A DNA stretch of 64,000 bases from Pseudocolwellia agarivorans. GTDB taxonomy: Bacteria; Pseudomonadota; Gammaproteobacteria; Enterobacterales; Alteromonadaceae. Position 1 is the first letter of the stretch. Each line of letters starts with the position of its first letter. The translations under genes and the position numbers were made by a program. This document shows, in pieces, positions 9,241 to 17,784 of this stretch. Under the pieces are notes generated by a model. That model saw nothing but the letters and a program-made list of their open reading frames with translations. It had not been told where the DNA came from and made no database searches. The stretch is taken from NCBI RefSeq assembly GCF_002000085.1, contig NZ_MUZU01000003.1, forward strand, positions 124,001 to 188,000, read 5' to 3'.

Positions 9241-10338
9241 ATGTTTACAAAACTACTCACATTCGTTGTTTTTATATCTTCAGTATTATTTTCATTGCTT
9301 ATAACATGTGAAGCTGCGGTAATTTTACAATATCATCACGTTAGTGATACAACACCTAAAAGCACTTCTATTTCGCCAAACCAATTTGAGCGCCATTTAC
9401 AATACTTAACCGATCATCAATTCAATGTTGTGCCTTTACCTGAGTTGGTTAGCGCACTTAAAAGCAAGCAAACCTTACCGGATAAAACTGTTGCCATAAC
9501 CTTTGATGATGCTTACAACGATATTCTCTTACAAGCGAAGCCTTTACTTGATAAGTTTGGTTTCCCTTTTACTATTTTTATTAACCCTAAACTACTTAGT
9601 AACAATGCCAATCATTATCTTTCTTGGTCGCAAATTACAGCACTAGCTAAGTTACCTAATCAACAAGTCACCTTAGCCAACCATGGTTTAACTCATGATT
9701 CGTTTGCAAGAAAGCCAAAAAACAGGACTAAAGATGAGTGGTTTGAACAACAAACTCAAGATTTACTACTCGCTGAAAAACTCATTGCAAAACACACAGG
9801 CCAAACATGGCGGTTTTTCGCTTATCCATATGGTGAATATACATTAGAACTGCAAACATGGCTGAGAGAAAATCAGTTTACCGCCTTTACTCAGCAATCT
9901 GGCGCTGTAGGTTTACATACTGACTTAACCATTATTCCACGCTTTCCAGCTTCTCAACCTTACGATCAATTAGATAGCTTAAAAGATAAATTATATTCAT
10001 TACCTCTTAACATATCGGTTATTAATGAAACCATTAACAATAAAATAAGTGAAACAAAAACGATTGCACGTTACAACACCATAAGTAGTGTGAACTTTGA
10101 AGTACAAACTAAAGATTTTTATCCAAAATCTTTAAATTGCTATGTATCAGGGTTAGGAAAACAAAAGATAAAATGGCTAAGCCAAGAACGGTTCAGTATT
10201 GAATTTTCAGGGCCATTACCTATTGGCCGAGTACGTAGTAATTGTACAGCCCCAAGTATTAATAACCCTGAAAGATACTACTGGTTTTCACAACCTTGGT
10301 TTATTTTAAATACCGATGGTTCGTGGTATCCGTTGTAA
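9241..10338 (+). CDS. Exported polysaccharide deacetylase (NodB domain)
   Basis: The 365-residue protein has an N-terminal hydrophobic export segment (about residues 1-25) and a NodB-type carbohydrate esterase domain over about residues 27-230. Motif 1 TFDDAYND holds the catalytic Asp pair and motif 2 HGLTHDSF the two zinc-binding His. FAYPYGEY is motif 3, with the usual R/P region. The last 120 residues form a beta-rich domain of unknown role. The PgaB-like opening (VILQYHHVSD) fits an envelope enzyme that removes N-acetyl groups from a beta-1,6- or beta-1,4-linked amino sugar polymer; the exact substrate is not visible. Confidence 0.88.
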   Translation: MFTKLLTFVVFISSVLFSLLITCEAAVILQYHHVSDTTPKSTSISPNQFERHLQYLTDHQFNVVPLPELVSALKSKQTLPDKTVAITFDDAYNDILLQAKPLLDKFGFPFTIFINPKLLSNNANHYLSWSQITALAKLPNQQVTLANHGLTHDSFARKPKNRTKDEWFEQQTQDLLLAEKLIAKHTGQTWRFFAYPYGEYTLELQTWLRENQFTAFTQQSGAVGLHTDLTIIPRFPASQPYDQLDSLKDKLYSLPLNISVINETINNKISETKTIARYNTISSVNFEVQTKDFYPKSLNCYVSGLGKQKIKWLSQERFSIEFSGPLPIGRVRSNCTAPSINNPERYYWFSQPWFILNTDGSWYPL

Positions 10339-10357
10339 TAATTCAAAAAGGAATAAA

Positions 10358-11005
10358 TTAATTCGCGTTAAAGCCACTCAGGTTAACTATTTTAGCGAAG
10401 TCGCTTACCAAGTCATCACCTTCAACGGTGGGTAATCTTCCTAACACTTGATGAGGCTGGAAAATAGCAGCTATATTGCCATTAGGGTTAATTAATACAA
10501 TCGACGCACTGTGATCTACTGTGTACATGTTGTTTTCTGCTCGTTCGCCGTCATTCATGGCATACATGAGACCTAAGTTACGAGCGAATGGAAAGAGCAC
10601 GTCATGCCCACTATTTAGAGCAATAAATTCTTTATTAAAATATTTAATGTAACCCGCTAGTTTTTCTGTAGTGTCGCGTTTCGGATCAACAGAAACTAAA
10701 ATAACTTGCGTATTTGAGGCGATATTTTTCATATCATCGTAAACAAAATTTAGCTCTTGTAATGTTGTTGGACAAACATCGGGACAAGAAGTATAACCAA
10801 AAAACACCCACGACCACTTGCCCTTTAACTCTTCATTTGAAAAATTATTTCCGTTTTGATCTGTCATAACAAATGGTTTTATTTCTCTTGCTTGTTCATA
10901 AAATAAAGCATGTTCTGGCTGGTTCTGTTGGTTCAGCTGAGTAAATAATAAAACACCTGTTGTTAAGGCGGCTAATGCAATCACAACGTATATAATTTTA
11001 GTCAT
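10358..11005 (-). CDS. SCO1/SenC family copper chaperone for cytochrome c oxidase
   Basis: A membrane-anchored (hydrophobic residues 4-22) thioredoxin-fold protein of 215 residues with the copper motif SCPDVCPT (CxxxC) and a distal conserved histidine in YTVDHSASIVLINPNG. SCO proteins deliver copper to, or reduce, the CuA site of oxidase subunit II. It is the last gene of the minus-strand oxidase cluster, 43 bp downstream of ctaB, which supports its role in assembling the CoxB product encoded 7 kb upstream in the same direction. Confidence 0.93.
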   Translation of the reverse strand: MTKIIYVVIALAALTTGVLLFTQLNQQNQPEHALFYEQAREIKPFVMTDQNGNNFSNEELKGKWSWVFFGYTSCPDVCPTTLQELNFVYDDMKNIASNTQVILVSVDPKRDTTEKLAGYIKYFNKEFIALNSGHDVLFPFARNLGLMYAMNDGERAENNMYTVDHSASIVLINPNGNIAAIFQPHQVLGRLPTVEGDDLVSDFAKIVNLSGFNAN

Positions 11006-11048
11006 AACTTAAGTGGCTCTCATCATGTTTTATAGTAAATCATCAAGG

Positions 11049-11957
11049 TTATGATATAGGTAACATGTAATGATCTACTAATAAAATAATAAAAAGTAAC
11101 ATTAAATGTATGATAGAAAACTTAAACGTATCCATTGCTGTATTTTCATCGGCATTAAATTTAAGTTTCCATGCGTACATAAAGAAAATGAAATTTAAAG
11201 ATACTGCCCCTATCAAGTACAACCAATTACACATACCAACCAAATAAGGTAATAACCCCACTACAAACAACAAAACGGTATAAAGTAAAATTTGAGTTTT
11301 AGTGAAGTTTACACCATGAGTTACAGGCATCATGGGAATATTTACTTTAGCGTATTCGTCTTTACGATGAATCGCTAACGCCCAAAAGTGTGGTGGCGTC
11401 CATGTAAAAACAATTAATACCAATAGCAAAGCATGCGGATGTATCTCATTTGTCATAGCGGTCCAACCTAACAAGGGAGGTATTGCTCCGGCTAATCCAC
11501 CAATGGTAATATTTTGCGGAGTAGCACGCTTTAGGTACATTGTATAAATAAAGCTATAACCAACCAATCCCGACAAAGTAAGCCAAGCCGTTAACGGGTT
11601 AACCAAACCATATAAAACCACAAAACCGATGACCGCCATACTTACAGCAAAAATAATGGCATTTTTTGATGTTAAGCGTCCATTGGGTAACGGCCTATTA
11701 TAAGTACGTCCCATTTCACTATCTATTTTTTCATCAACAATATGATTAATGGCTGCAGCGGCCGAAGAAAGCAAACCTATACCCAACATTGACGGGATCA
11801 ATAATTGCCATGGAATAGTACCAGGAACCGACAAACTCATTCCCACCAAAGCAGTTAAAACAAGTAAGGCGACAACTTTTGGTTTAGTAATATCATAATA
11901 GTCACGCCATGTAGCATGTGAAATTTTAGCACTTAACTCGGTCGTAGCTGTATTCAT
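11049..11957 (-). CDS. ctaB: Protohaem IX farnesyltransferase (haem O synthase)
   Basis: It adds a farnesyl group to haem B to make haem O, the precursor of haem A for the aa3 oxidase. I start it at the ATG at 11957 (302 residues), which has AGAGGT a few bases upstream and clears the end of ctaA at 11966; the longer frame to 12020 would overlap ctaA. The polytopic UbiA-type membrane protein shows [11 protein letters not shown], the prenyl diphosphate motif [15 protein letters not shown] and NRPLPNGRL, and a second acidic region around [16 protein letters not shown]. Confidence 0.94.
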   Translation of the reverse strand: MNTATTELSAKISHATWRDYYDITKPKVVALLVLTALVGMSLSVPGTIPWQLLIPSMLGIGLLSSAAAAINHIVDEKIDSEMGRTYNRPLPNGRLTSKNAIIFAVSMAVIGFVVLYGLVNPLTAWLTLSGLVGYSFIYTMYLKRATPQNITIGGLAGAIPPLLGWTAMTNEIHPHALLLVLIVFTWTPPHFWALAIHRKDEYAKVNIPMMPVTHGVNFTKTQILLYTVLLFVVGLLPYLVGMCNWLYLIGAVSLNFIFFMYAWKLKFNADENTAMDTFKFSIIHLMLLFIILLVDHYMLPIS

Positions 11958-11965
11958 ATTAACCT

Positions 11966-12973
11966 CTATATTTTGCGCTGTAAGCCGTACGTGAGAAGGA
12001 TCAAAGTTAGCATTAAACATGCTGCCACTACATTATGGGCAACAGCAACTCCTAGTGGTAACGAAAACCACACGTTACTAACACCTAACCCTATTTGACA
12101 AAATAAAACTGTAATTAGCCCTAAAGATGCCTGTTGAAAAAATTGTGAAGAAGCCCTGCGCATAACAGAAAACACAAGCCATAATAAATATATAGCCGTT
12201 ACAATAGCGCCAAAGCGATGCATAACGTGAATAGTGAGTCTGGAAGCATGATTTAAATGACCAAATTCATAGGTGTCACGCTCTGGGGGAATAAGATCAA
12301 ACGAGTTTTCAAACGTCAACTCTTGTTCCCACCCTGCTTGGCAAATAGGTAACTCTGTACAAACAAGTGCCGCATAATTAGAAGATGTCCAACCGCCTAG
12401 CGCTATTTGTCCTGTTAATATAACAATGCCAATAAAGCCAAATTTTGCAAATTTTCTTAAACTAGTATTACCTTCACGTACATGAAATCGTTTAAGTCTT
12501 AAATATAATAGAAACAATAAACTTAAAGTCGTTAATCCACCAAGTAAATGCCCCATTACAACAATAGGCATTAATTTCATTGTAACCGTCCACATACCTA
12601 ATGCGGCCTGAAAAATAACAACTCCAAGTATCAATATGGGCAGAAAAACAGGTGTACCAACTTCTCTATTTTTAATCGATAAAAAAGTAATAACGAGTAT
12701 CAGTAATCCTAAAGTACCAGCAAAATATCGGTGGATCATTTCATTCCATGCTTTTTCTGGCTCAACGGTTCTATCAGGAAAAGCCGCTTGTGCTTTTAAA
12801 ATTTCTTCACTCGTATGAGGTACGTCATGAAAACCATAGCAACCAGGCCAATCTGGGCAACCTAATCCTGCATGAGTCAATCGTGTGTATGCACCTAAAC
12901 TAACAACTACAATTGCTAATAAAATACTAACCAACACTAATTTTCTTATATTTTTAATGTTACGACTCATCAC
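11966..12973 (-). CDS. ctaA: Haem A synthase (COX15/CtaA)
   Basis: It oxidises the methyl group of haem O to the formyl of haem A in the membrane. The 335-residue protein has eight predicted membrane helices. Conserved features are [21 protein letters not shown] at residues 27-47, [18 protein letters not shown], the Cys pair in [14 protein letters not shown], and HVMHRFGAI, which together supply the haem-ligating His. It lies between the SCO-like gene and ctaB, 8 bp before the latter, in the usual assembly-gene block. Confidence 0.95.
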   Translation of the reverse strand: MMSRNIKNIRKLVLVSILLAIVVVSLGAYTRLTHAGLGCPDWPGCYGFHDVPHTSEEILKAQAAFPDRTVEPEKAWNEMIHRYFAGTLGLLILVITFLSIKNREVGTPVFLPILILGVVIFQAALGMWTVTMKLMPIVVMGHLLGGLTTLSLLFLLYLRLKRFHVREGNTSLRKFAKFGFIGIVILTGQIALGGWTSSNYAALVCTELPICQAGWEQELTFENSFDLIPPERDTYEFGHLNHASRLTIHVMHRFGAIVTAIYLLWLVFSVMRRASSQFFQQASLGLITVLFCQIGLGVSNVWFSLPLGVAVAHNVVAACLMLTLILLTYGLQRKI

Positions 12974-13025
12974 TGTTATCCACTTCTTAATAATTAACTA
13001 AATTCTTATTTAACCACTTTAATGT

Positions 13026-13586
13026 TTAACCAATTTTTGAATACTTTAATAACTTTTTCATGTCTGCCAGAATGTTTTTTCCAAACAGTGTTTGTTGTTC
13101 AAATAATTTAGGGGGTTGGTGCTCTAAAATAATATTGCCGAGAGGATCTACAATTAAAACTTTTTGTTGCTGAATAAGAGAATGGGGATTGCTTGGCGAT
13201 AAGATAACGGACCATTTTGAAGGTTCTAAATGACTTAACTGTTTTTCTAATAAAGGTGATTTATAAAGGGCTACGTTTCTTACTTTTGGCATTTCGCGCC
13301 CTAACGCAATAAAAGTATTATTTACACTCAGTAGTGTTTGTTCACATTGCTCATTACAAATATCAGGTAACACATATAAAATCAGCCATTTATTATCAAG
13401 TTCAGAATTATTGATACCTATATCTTTTAAGGTTAACTCACTTTCAACTAACTTCCCTTTATTAGTAACTCCATAATCTAGCCAGTTTTGAGTTAAGGCG
13501 AGTTTGGCTAAAACAATGGGCAGCACAAACGCCCCTAAGACCATCAATAAATTACGACGAGATTTTGATTTTTGCGTTTCACTCAT
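13026..13586 (-). CDS. SCO-like thioredoxin-fold membrane protein of the oxidase assembly cluster
   Basis: The 186-residue protein has one N-terminal membrane helix (about residues 12-32) and a periplasmic domain. Just after a hydrophobic beta-strand (WLILYVLPD) it carries CNEQC (Cys77, Cys81), the same CxxxC spacing and position as the copper motif of SCO proteins. The distal part, VLIVDPLGNIILEHQPP, also resembles SCO/thioredoxin folds. Members of this family are often annotated only as hypothetical or oxidase-associated. Its ATG overlaps the SURF1 stop (ATGA), so the two are translationally coupled. A second copper or thiol chaperone for CoxB is the likely role, by inference. Confidence 0.75.
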   Translation of the reverse strand: MSETQKSKSRRNLLMVLGAFVLPIVLAKLALTQNWLDYGVTNKGKLVESELTLKDIGINNSELDNKWLILYVLPDICNEQCEQTLLSVNNTFIALGREMPKVRNVALYKSPLLEKQLSHLEPSKWSVILSPSNPHSLIQQQKVLIVDPLGNIILEHQPPKLFEQQTLFGKNILADMKKLLKYSKIG

Positions 13587-14356
13587 ACATCTAAATCCTT
13601 AGTATTATTATTTTCACTCTTTGTTTTATTATTGTCGGTTTTATCAGCTTTATTAAATTTAATTGAAGCCCAAAACATCAATATTAACCATACTATGGCT
13701 AAACTAAACCACTGAAACGCATAAGCCCTGTGCTTCTCTGGTGGCATAACAATCGGCTGCCAATTTTTTTTATACCCTAAACTTTCATCTTCATTTACAT
13801 AAACAACAAAAGGTAAAAGTGTTTTTTGGGCAACAAGCGACAATTTATCAATTTCAACTTGTTGTATTCTTAACGGCCACGACACGTTACTAAATTGCTG
13901 CTCCATCAACAGTATTCCTTTTTCAATCAAACGTATATGCCCATTCAATTCAAAAGAACCAGTAATCGCTTTAACATTAGGTAATTCATTCCTATTGATT
14001 GAACCTACAATCCAACCTAAATTCACTAATAATGATTGATTATTCGCATTAAATATTTGATAAACACGATAACCCAATTGCCCGTTGTTAGTTTGATTGT
14101 CTAACAAAAACAATACGCCCTTTTCAAATTCACCTTTAAGTTTAATGGGAAAGTCGTTGATATTGGTTAACGGGAGCTTTTGTATTTCTGACAAAGACAA
14201 AGCGGTGGTTTGGCTTAGTTGAGCAATATTATGTAAACGTTCTTCTTTTTCGATAGCTCTAGCACTTTGCCAAAACCCTAATTTTACTAATGCAGAAAAA
14301 ACCAGTAGGGTAAAGATTAACCAAGGTAAACGAATGTTTGATAGTACATGTTTCAA
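13583..14356 (-). CDS. SURF1 family cytochrome oxidase assembly protein
   Basis: The 257-residue protein has the SURF1 layout: an N-terminal membrane helix (residues 10-30, LPWLIFTLLVFSALVKLGFWQ) followed by a periplasmic domain with GQLGYRVYQIF and LLVNLGWI, then a C-terminal helix (HRAYAFQWFSLAIVWLILMFWA). SURF1 helps insert haem A into oxidase subunit I. It begins with TTG at 14356, preceded by AAGGAAG at good spacing. The Lys/Asn/Asp-rich C-terminal tail is variable. Overlaps the next gene by 4 bp. Confidence 0.9.
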   Translation of the reverse strand: MKHVLSNIRLPWLIFTLLVFSALVKLGFWQSARAIEKEERLHNIAQLSQTTALSLSEIQKLPLTNINDFPIKLKGEFEKGVLFLLDNQTNNGQLGYRVYQIFNANNQSLLVNLGWIVGSINRNELPNVKAITGSFELNGHIRLIEKGILLMEQQFSNVSWPLRIQQVEIDKLSLVAQKTLLPFVVYVNEDESLGYKKNWQPIVMPPEKHRAYAFQWFSLAIVWLILMFWASIKFNKADKTDNNKTKSENNNTKDLDV

Positions 14357-14396
14357 ACAACTACTTCCTTACAGCAAAAGATCTGGAGATTTAGCA

Positions 14397-14606
14397 TTGA
14401 TCATTAAAATAATACTCATTGGTTGCTTAATTTTTATGGTGTACAACCTTTTTAGAGCTTTGTTTATTATGAATAAAAACGATCCTAATCAGCCTTCGAT
14501 GTCAAAATTTATAGGTCGTAGAGTTATGATTTCAGCATTTATTGTTATTTTAATGCTGATAGGCATTATGACAGGCCTTATAACCCCAAACCCAACGCCT
14601 TACTAA
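14397..14606 (+). CDS. DUF2909 twin-helix membrane protein of the oxidase cluster
   Basis: I place the start at a TTG (14397) with TGGAGA eight bases upstream, giving a 69-residue protein IIKIILIGCLIFMVYNLF... with two membrane helices and the closing GLITPNP, which fits the DUF2909 family. An ATG frame from 14334 would overlap the divergent SURF1 start and add a polar tail. This gene points opposite to the rest of the oxidase cluster; family members regularly sit beside coxC/SURF1. Function unknown, presumably linked to oxidase assembly. Confidence 0.8.
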   Translation: MIIKIILIGCLIFMVYNLFRALFIMNKNDPNQPSMSKFIGRRVMISAFIVILMLIGIMTGLITPNPTPY

Positions 14607-14640
14607 AAAGTACCTACTCGAAACAAGTAAGTACTTTGTT
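14605..14640. terminator. Terminator between DUF2909 and coxC
   Basis: An inverted repeat, AAAGTAC-CTACT ... AGTA-AGTACTTT, followed by TGTTTT lies between two convergent genes and can terminate both. Confidence 0.65.
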
Positions 14641-14655
14641 TTAACTCAATCAAAC

Positions 14656-15537
14656 TTATAAAATATATACAAACACAAATAGCATTACCCAAACTACATC
14701 AACAAAATGCCAATACCAGCTAGCCGCTTCAAAGGCGAACGCGTTAGTTGATGTAAAGTGCCCTTTTAATACTCTCAAAAACACTACAATCAACATAATA
14801 GTACCAAGGGTTACATGCATACCATGAAAGCCCGTTAGTAAATAAAACGTTGAACCATATATCCCACTGGTCATATACAGCTTCATTTCTTCAGAATAAC
14901 CATGAGCATATTCTTGTACTTGAAAAAACAAGAAAGTTACACCTAACAAAATGGTTAAACCTAACCAAATTTTTATACCTTTTCTGTTGTTTTTTTCTAA
15001 TGCTGAATGTGCAAAATGAGCCGTAATTGAAGAAGTTAATAACAAAATCGTATTAATTAATGGTAAACCATACCAACCCATTTGAGTGGTTTCAGTTCCA
15101 CCTGGTGTTTTAAGCAAAGGCCATGCTGCCGTAAATTCAGGCCATAACACTGCACCTGTCATTTCATTATTACCTGCACCGCCTAACCATGGCACCGACA
15201 ATGTACGGGCATAAAACAAGGCACCAAAAAAAGCTGCAAAAAACATAACTTCTGAAAAAATAAACCAGCTCATGCCCTGTCTAAACGAATTATCCATTTG
15301 ATGGCTATATTTACCTGCCATAGATTCATTTATAACATTACTAAACCATCCGTAAAGCATATAAACAACTAAACAAATACCAGCAAGTAAAAAGTACCCG
15401 CCCCTACTTTCTTCAGAGTTTAGTGTAGATACATAATTAGCTGCACCAACGGCAATTAAAAACAACGCGATAGCGCCTACTATTGGCCAATGACTTTGCG
15501 ATGGTACGTAATAACTTTCATATTCTTTGGTAGTCAT
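14656..15537 (-). CDS. coxC: Cytochrome c oxidase subunit III
   Basis: Subunit III of the aa3-type haem-copper oxidase stabilises proton uptake in subunit I. The ATG at 15537 (293 residues, MTTKEYESYYVPSQSHWP) is preferred over one 15 bp upstream because AGGGGA sits at the right distance before it. Seven membrane helices are apparent, with the conserved WFIFSEVMFFAAFF, HGMHVTLGTIML and a C-terminal WYWHFVDVVWVMLF. It is 41 bp downstream of ctaG in the oxidase operon. Confidence 0.95.
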   Translation of the reverse strand: MTTKEYESYYVPSQSHWPIVGAIALFLIAVGAANYVSTLNSEESRGGYFLLAGICLVVYMLYGWFSNVINESMAGKYSHQMDNSFRQGMSWFIFSEVMFFAAFFGALFYARTLSVPWLGGAGNNEMTGAVLWPEFTAAWPLLKTPGGTETTQMGWYGLPLINTILLLTSSITAHFAHSALEKNNRKGIKIWLGLTILLGVTFLFFQVQEYAHGYSEEMKLYMTSGIYGSTFYLLTGFHGMHVTLGTIMLIVVFLRVLKGHFTSTNAFAFEAASWYWHFVDVVWVMLFVFVYIL

Positions 15538-15577
15538 TAAATTTCCCCTCATTTATGCGTAAAACGCAATATTCTTT

Positions 15578-16129
15578 TTATGAGTCAACTTTGCCTGTTA
15601 CATCGTACAAAGTATAAGACAAGGTAAGCGTTGAGATATCTTTAGGTAATTCAGGATCCACATAAAACTGTAACCCCATTTCTACTTCTTCATTACCTTT
15701 TAACGGTTGTTGGGTAAAACAAAAACATTCAATTTTTTGAAAGTATGCCGCAGCTAAACCCGGTGATACCGAAGGAACAGCTTGTCCGATAATATCTCGA
15801 TTAGACTCATTTTTAGCGTAAAATTTTACAAATTTCGTTTCACCAGGATGAACAGTAATTTCGCGTTGAACAGGCTCAAATTTCCAAGGAATTCCTTGAG
15901 CGGTTCTACTAATAAATTGCACATTAACAGTGCGGCTTGTATCAATACCGTCGGTATACGTGGTCGCTGCAGACTCATTGGTTTTACCGTTTAGCCCTGT
16001 AATATCACAAAAAACGTCATATAAAGGCACTAACGCAAACCCAAAACCAAACATTCCAAAAACAATAAGCATTAATTTAGATAATACTTTTTTGTTATTT
16101 TTATTTCGTTCAGTTTGCTCTACAGTCAC
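15578..16129 (-). CDS. ctaG: Cytochrome c oxidase assembly protein CtaG (Cox11)
   Basis: Cox11 inserts copper into the CuB site of subunit I. The 183-residue protein has one N-terminal membrane helix (about residues 15-37), the FGFGFALVPLYDVFCDITGLNGKT junction, and the copper motif IECFCFTQQPL with the two essential Cys, followed by YVDPELPKDISTLTLSYTLY. These are all family hallmarks at normal length. It lies 42 bp after coxA, ahead of coxC, the standard alpha/gammaproteobacterial order. Confidence 0.95.
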   Translation of the reverse strand: MTVEQTERNKNNKKVLSKLMLIVFGMFGFGFALVPLYDVFCDITGLNGKTNESAATTYTDGIDTSRTVNVQFISRTAQGIPWKFEPVQREITVHPGETKFVKFYAKNESNRDIIGQAVPSVSPGLAAAYFQKIECFCFTQQPLKGNEEVEMGLQFYVDPELPKDISTLTLSYTLYDVTGKVDS

Positions 16130-16170
16130 ATTAATACCTTTATCAACATTAATTACTATTCAAACAATCA

Positions 16171-17775
16171 CTAATCAATTTTTGGTGGTGTTGAAAACGT
16201 GTGATACGGTGCTGGGCTAGCCACAGTCCATTCTAGTCCTTCTGCTCCATCCCACGGTTTAGCTTCGGCTTTTGCTCCGCCCCTAATGCACTTAATAACA
16301 ACCGCTAAGAATATTAATTGCGATAAGCCAAAGGCGAACCCGCCAATACTTACCCATTTGTTAAAATCAGCAAACTGTAAAGCATAGTCAGGTATACGAC
16401 GTGGCATACCCGCTAAACCTAAGAAATGCATTGGGAAGAATAGTAAGTTTACTGAGATAAGAGAGCACCAAAAATGCCATTTAGATAATGACTCGCTATA
16501 CATATGCCCCGTCCACTTAGGTAACCAATAATAAGCCCCTGCATAGATAGAGAATAACGAACCCGTAACTAAAACATAATGGAAATGAGCTACAACAAAA
16601 TAGGTATCGTGATATTGAAAATCAACAGGCGTCATCGCTAACATCAAGCCTGAAAATCCACCAATGGTAAATAAAATAACAAAGGCAATTGAAAACAGCA
16701 TAGGGGTTTCAAACGTTAAAGAACCGCGCCACATAGTCGCTACCCAGTTAAATACTTTTACACCCGTTGGAACCGCGATCAGCATAGTACAATACATAAA
16801 GAACAGTTCGCCAAATAACGGCATACCTGTTGTAAACATATGATGAGCCCAAACGATAAAAGAGAGTAATGCGATAGACGAGGTTGCGTAAACCATTGAC
16901 GCATAACCAAACAGCTTCTTACGAGAAAACGCTGGAATGATAGTAGACACAATACCAAACGCTGGCAGGATCATAATATAAACTTCGGGGTGACCAAAAA
17001 ACCAAAATATATGTTGGAACATTACCGGGTCGCCACCACCTGCAGCATCAAAGAAGCTGGTGCCAAAGTAAGTATCGGTTAAGAGCATGGTTACCACTCC
17101 GGCGAGCACCGGCATTACCGCTATTAATAAATAAGCTGTGATGAAAAATGTCCAAACAAATAATGGCATTTTCATGTAAGTCATACCTGGCGCACGTAAA
17201 TTCATTATGGTTACAACAATATTGATTGCCCCCATGATGGATGAAATACCCATAATATGAACAGCAAAAACAAAGAATGCTGTACTACCATTTGAATACG
17301 TTGTTGATAATGGAGCGTAGAAAGTCCAACCAAAGTTTGGCGCACCTGATTCCATAAAAAACGAACTCAATAAAATAGCGAAAGCAAAAGGTAATATCCA
17401 AAAGCTCCAGTTATTCATACGCGGTAACGCCATATCTGGAGCACCGATCATCATAGGTAGCATCCAATTAGCAAAACCGGTAAAGGCAGGCATAATGGCG
17501 CCAAACACCATAATTAAACCATGAACGGTTGTTAACTGATTAAAAAAGTCTGGTTCAACAATTTGTAAGCCGGGCTGAAATAACTCAGCTCGAATTACCA
17601 TAGCTAACGCACCGCCCGTAAGTAACATAATAAACGAGAACCACAAGTACAGCGTACCTATGTCTTTATGGTTAGTGGTATACAACCAACGTTTTATCCC
17701 CGTCATCTTGTGATCGTGATGCTCGTCGTGCGAATCGTGATCAGACTGTTCTGTTGTTATATTTTCTGTTGTCAT
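16171..17775 (-). CDS. coxA: Cytochrome c oxidase subunit I
   Basis: The 534-residue catalytic subunit of an aa3-type (A-family) oxidase has twelve membrane helices. Visible active-site features are the haem a ligand region TVHGLIMVFGAIMPAF, the CuB-ligand and cross-link helix WFFGHPEVYIMILPAFG, WAHHMFTTGMP, and DFQYHDTYFVVAHFHYVLV, which supplies the haem a/a3 ligands. The Glu in HPEVYI marks the D-channel end of A1-type enzymes. A His/Asp-rich N-terminal stretch (HDSHDEHHDHK) is peculiar and might bind metal. The start lies 10 bp after coxB. Confidence 0.97.
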   Translation of the reverse strand: MTTENITTEQSDHDSHDEHHDHKMTGIKRWLYTTNHKDIGTLYLWFSFIMLLTGGALAMVIRAELFQPGLQIVEPDFFNQLTTVHGLIMVFGAIMPAFTGFANWMLPMMIGAPDMALPRMNNWSFWILPFAFAILLSSFFMESGAPNFGWTFYAPLSTTYSNGSTAFFVFAVHIMGISSIMGAINIVVTIMNLRAPGMTYMKMPLFVWTFFITAYLLIAVMPVLAGVVTMLLTDTYFGTSFFDAAGGGDPVMFQHIFWFFGHPEVYIMILPAFGIVSTIIPAFSRKKLFGYASMVYATSSIALLSFIVWAHHMFTTGMPLFGELFFMYCTMLIAVPTGVKVFNWVATMWRGSLTFETPMLFSIAFVILFTIGGFSGLMLAMTPVDFQYHDTYFVVAHFHYVLVTGSLFSIYAGAYYWLPKWTGHMYSESLSKWHFWCSLISVNLLFFPMHFLGLAGMPRRIPDYALQFADFNKWVSIGGFAFGLSQLIFLAVVIKCIRGGAKAEAKPWDGAEGLEWTVASPAPYHTFSTPPKID

Positions 17776-17784
17776 GTCTACCTC

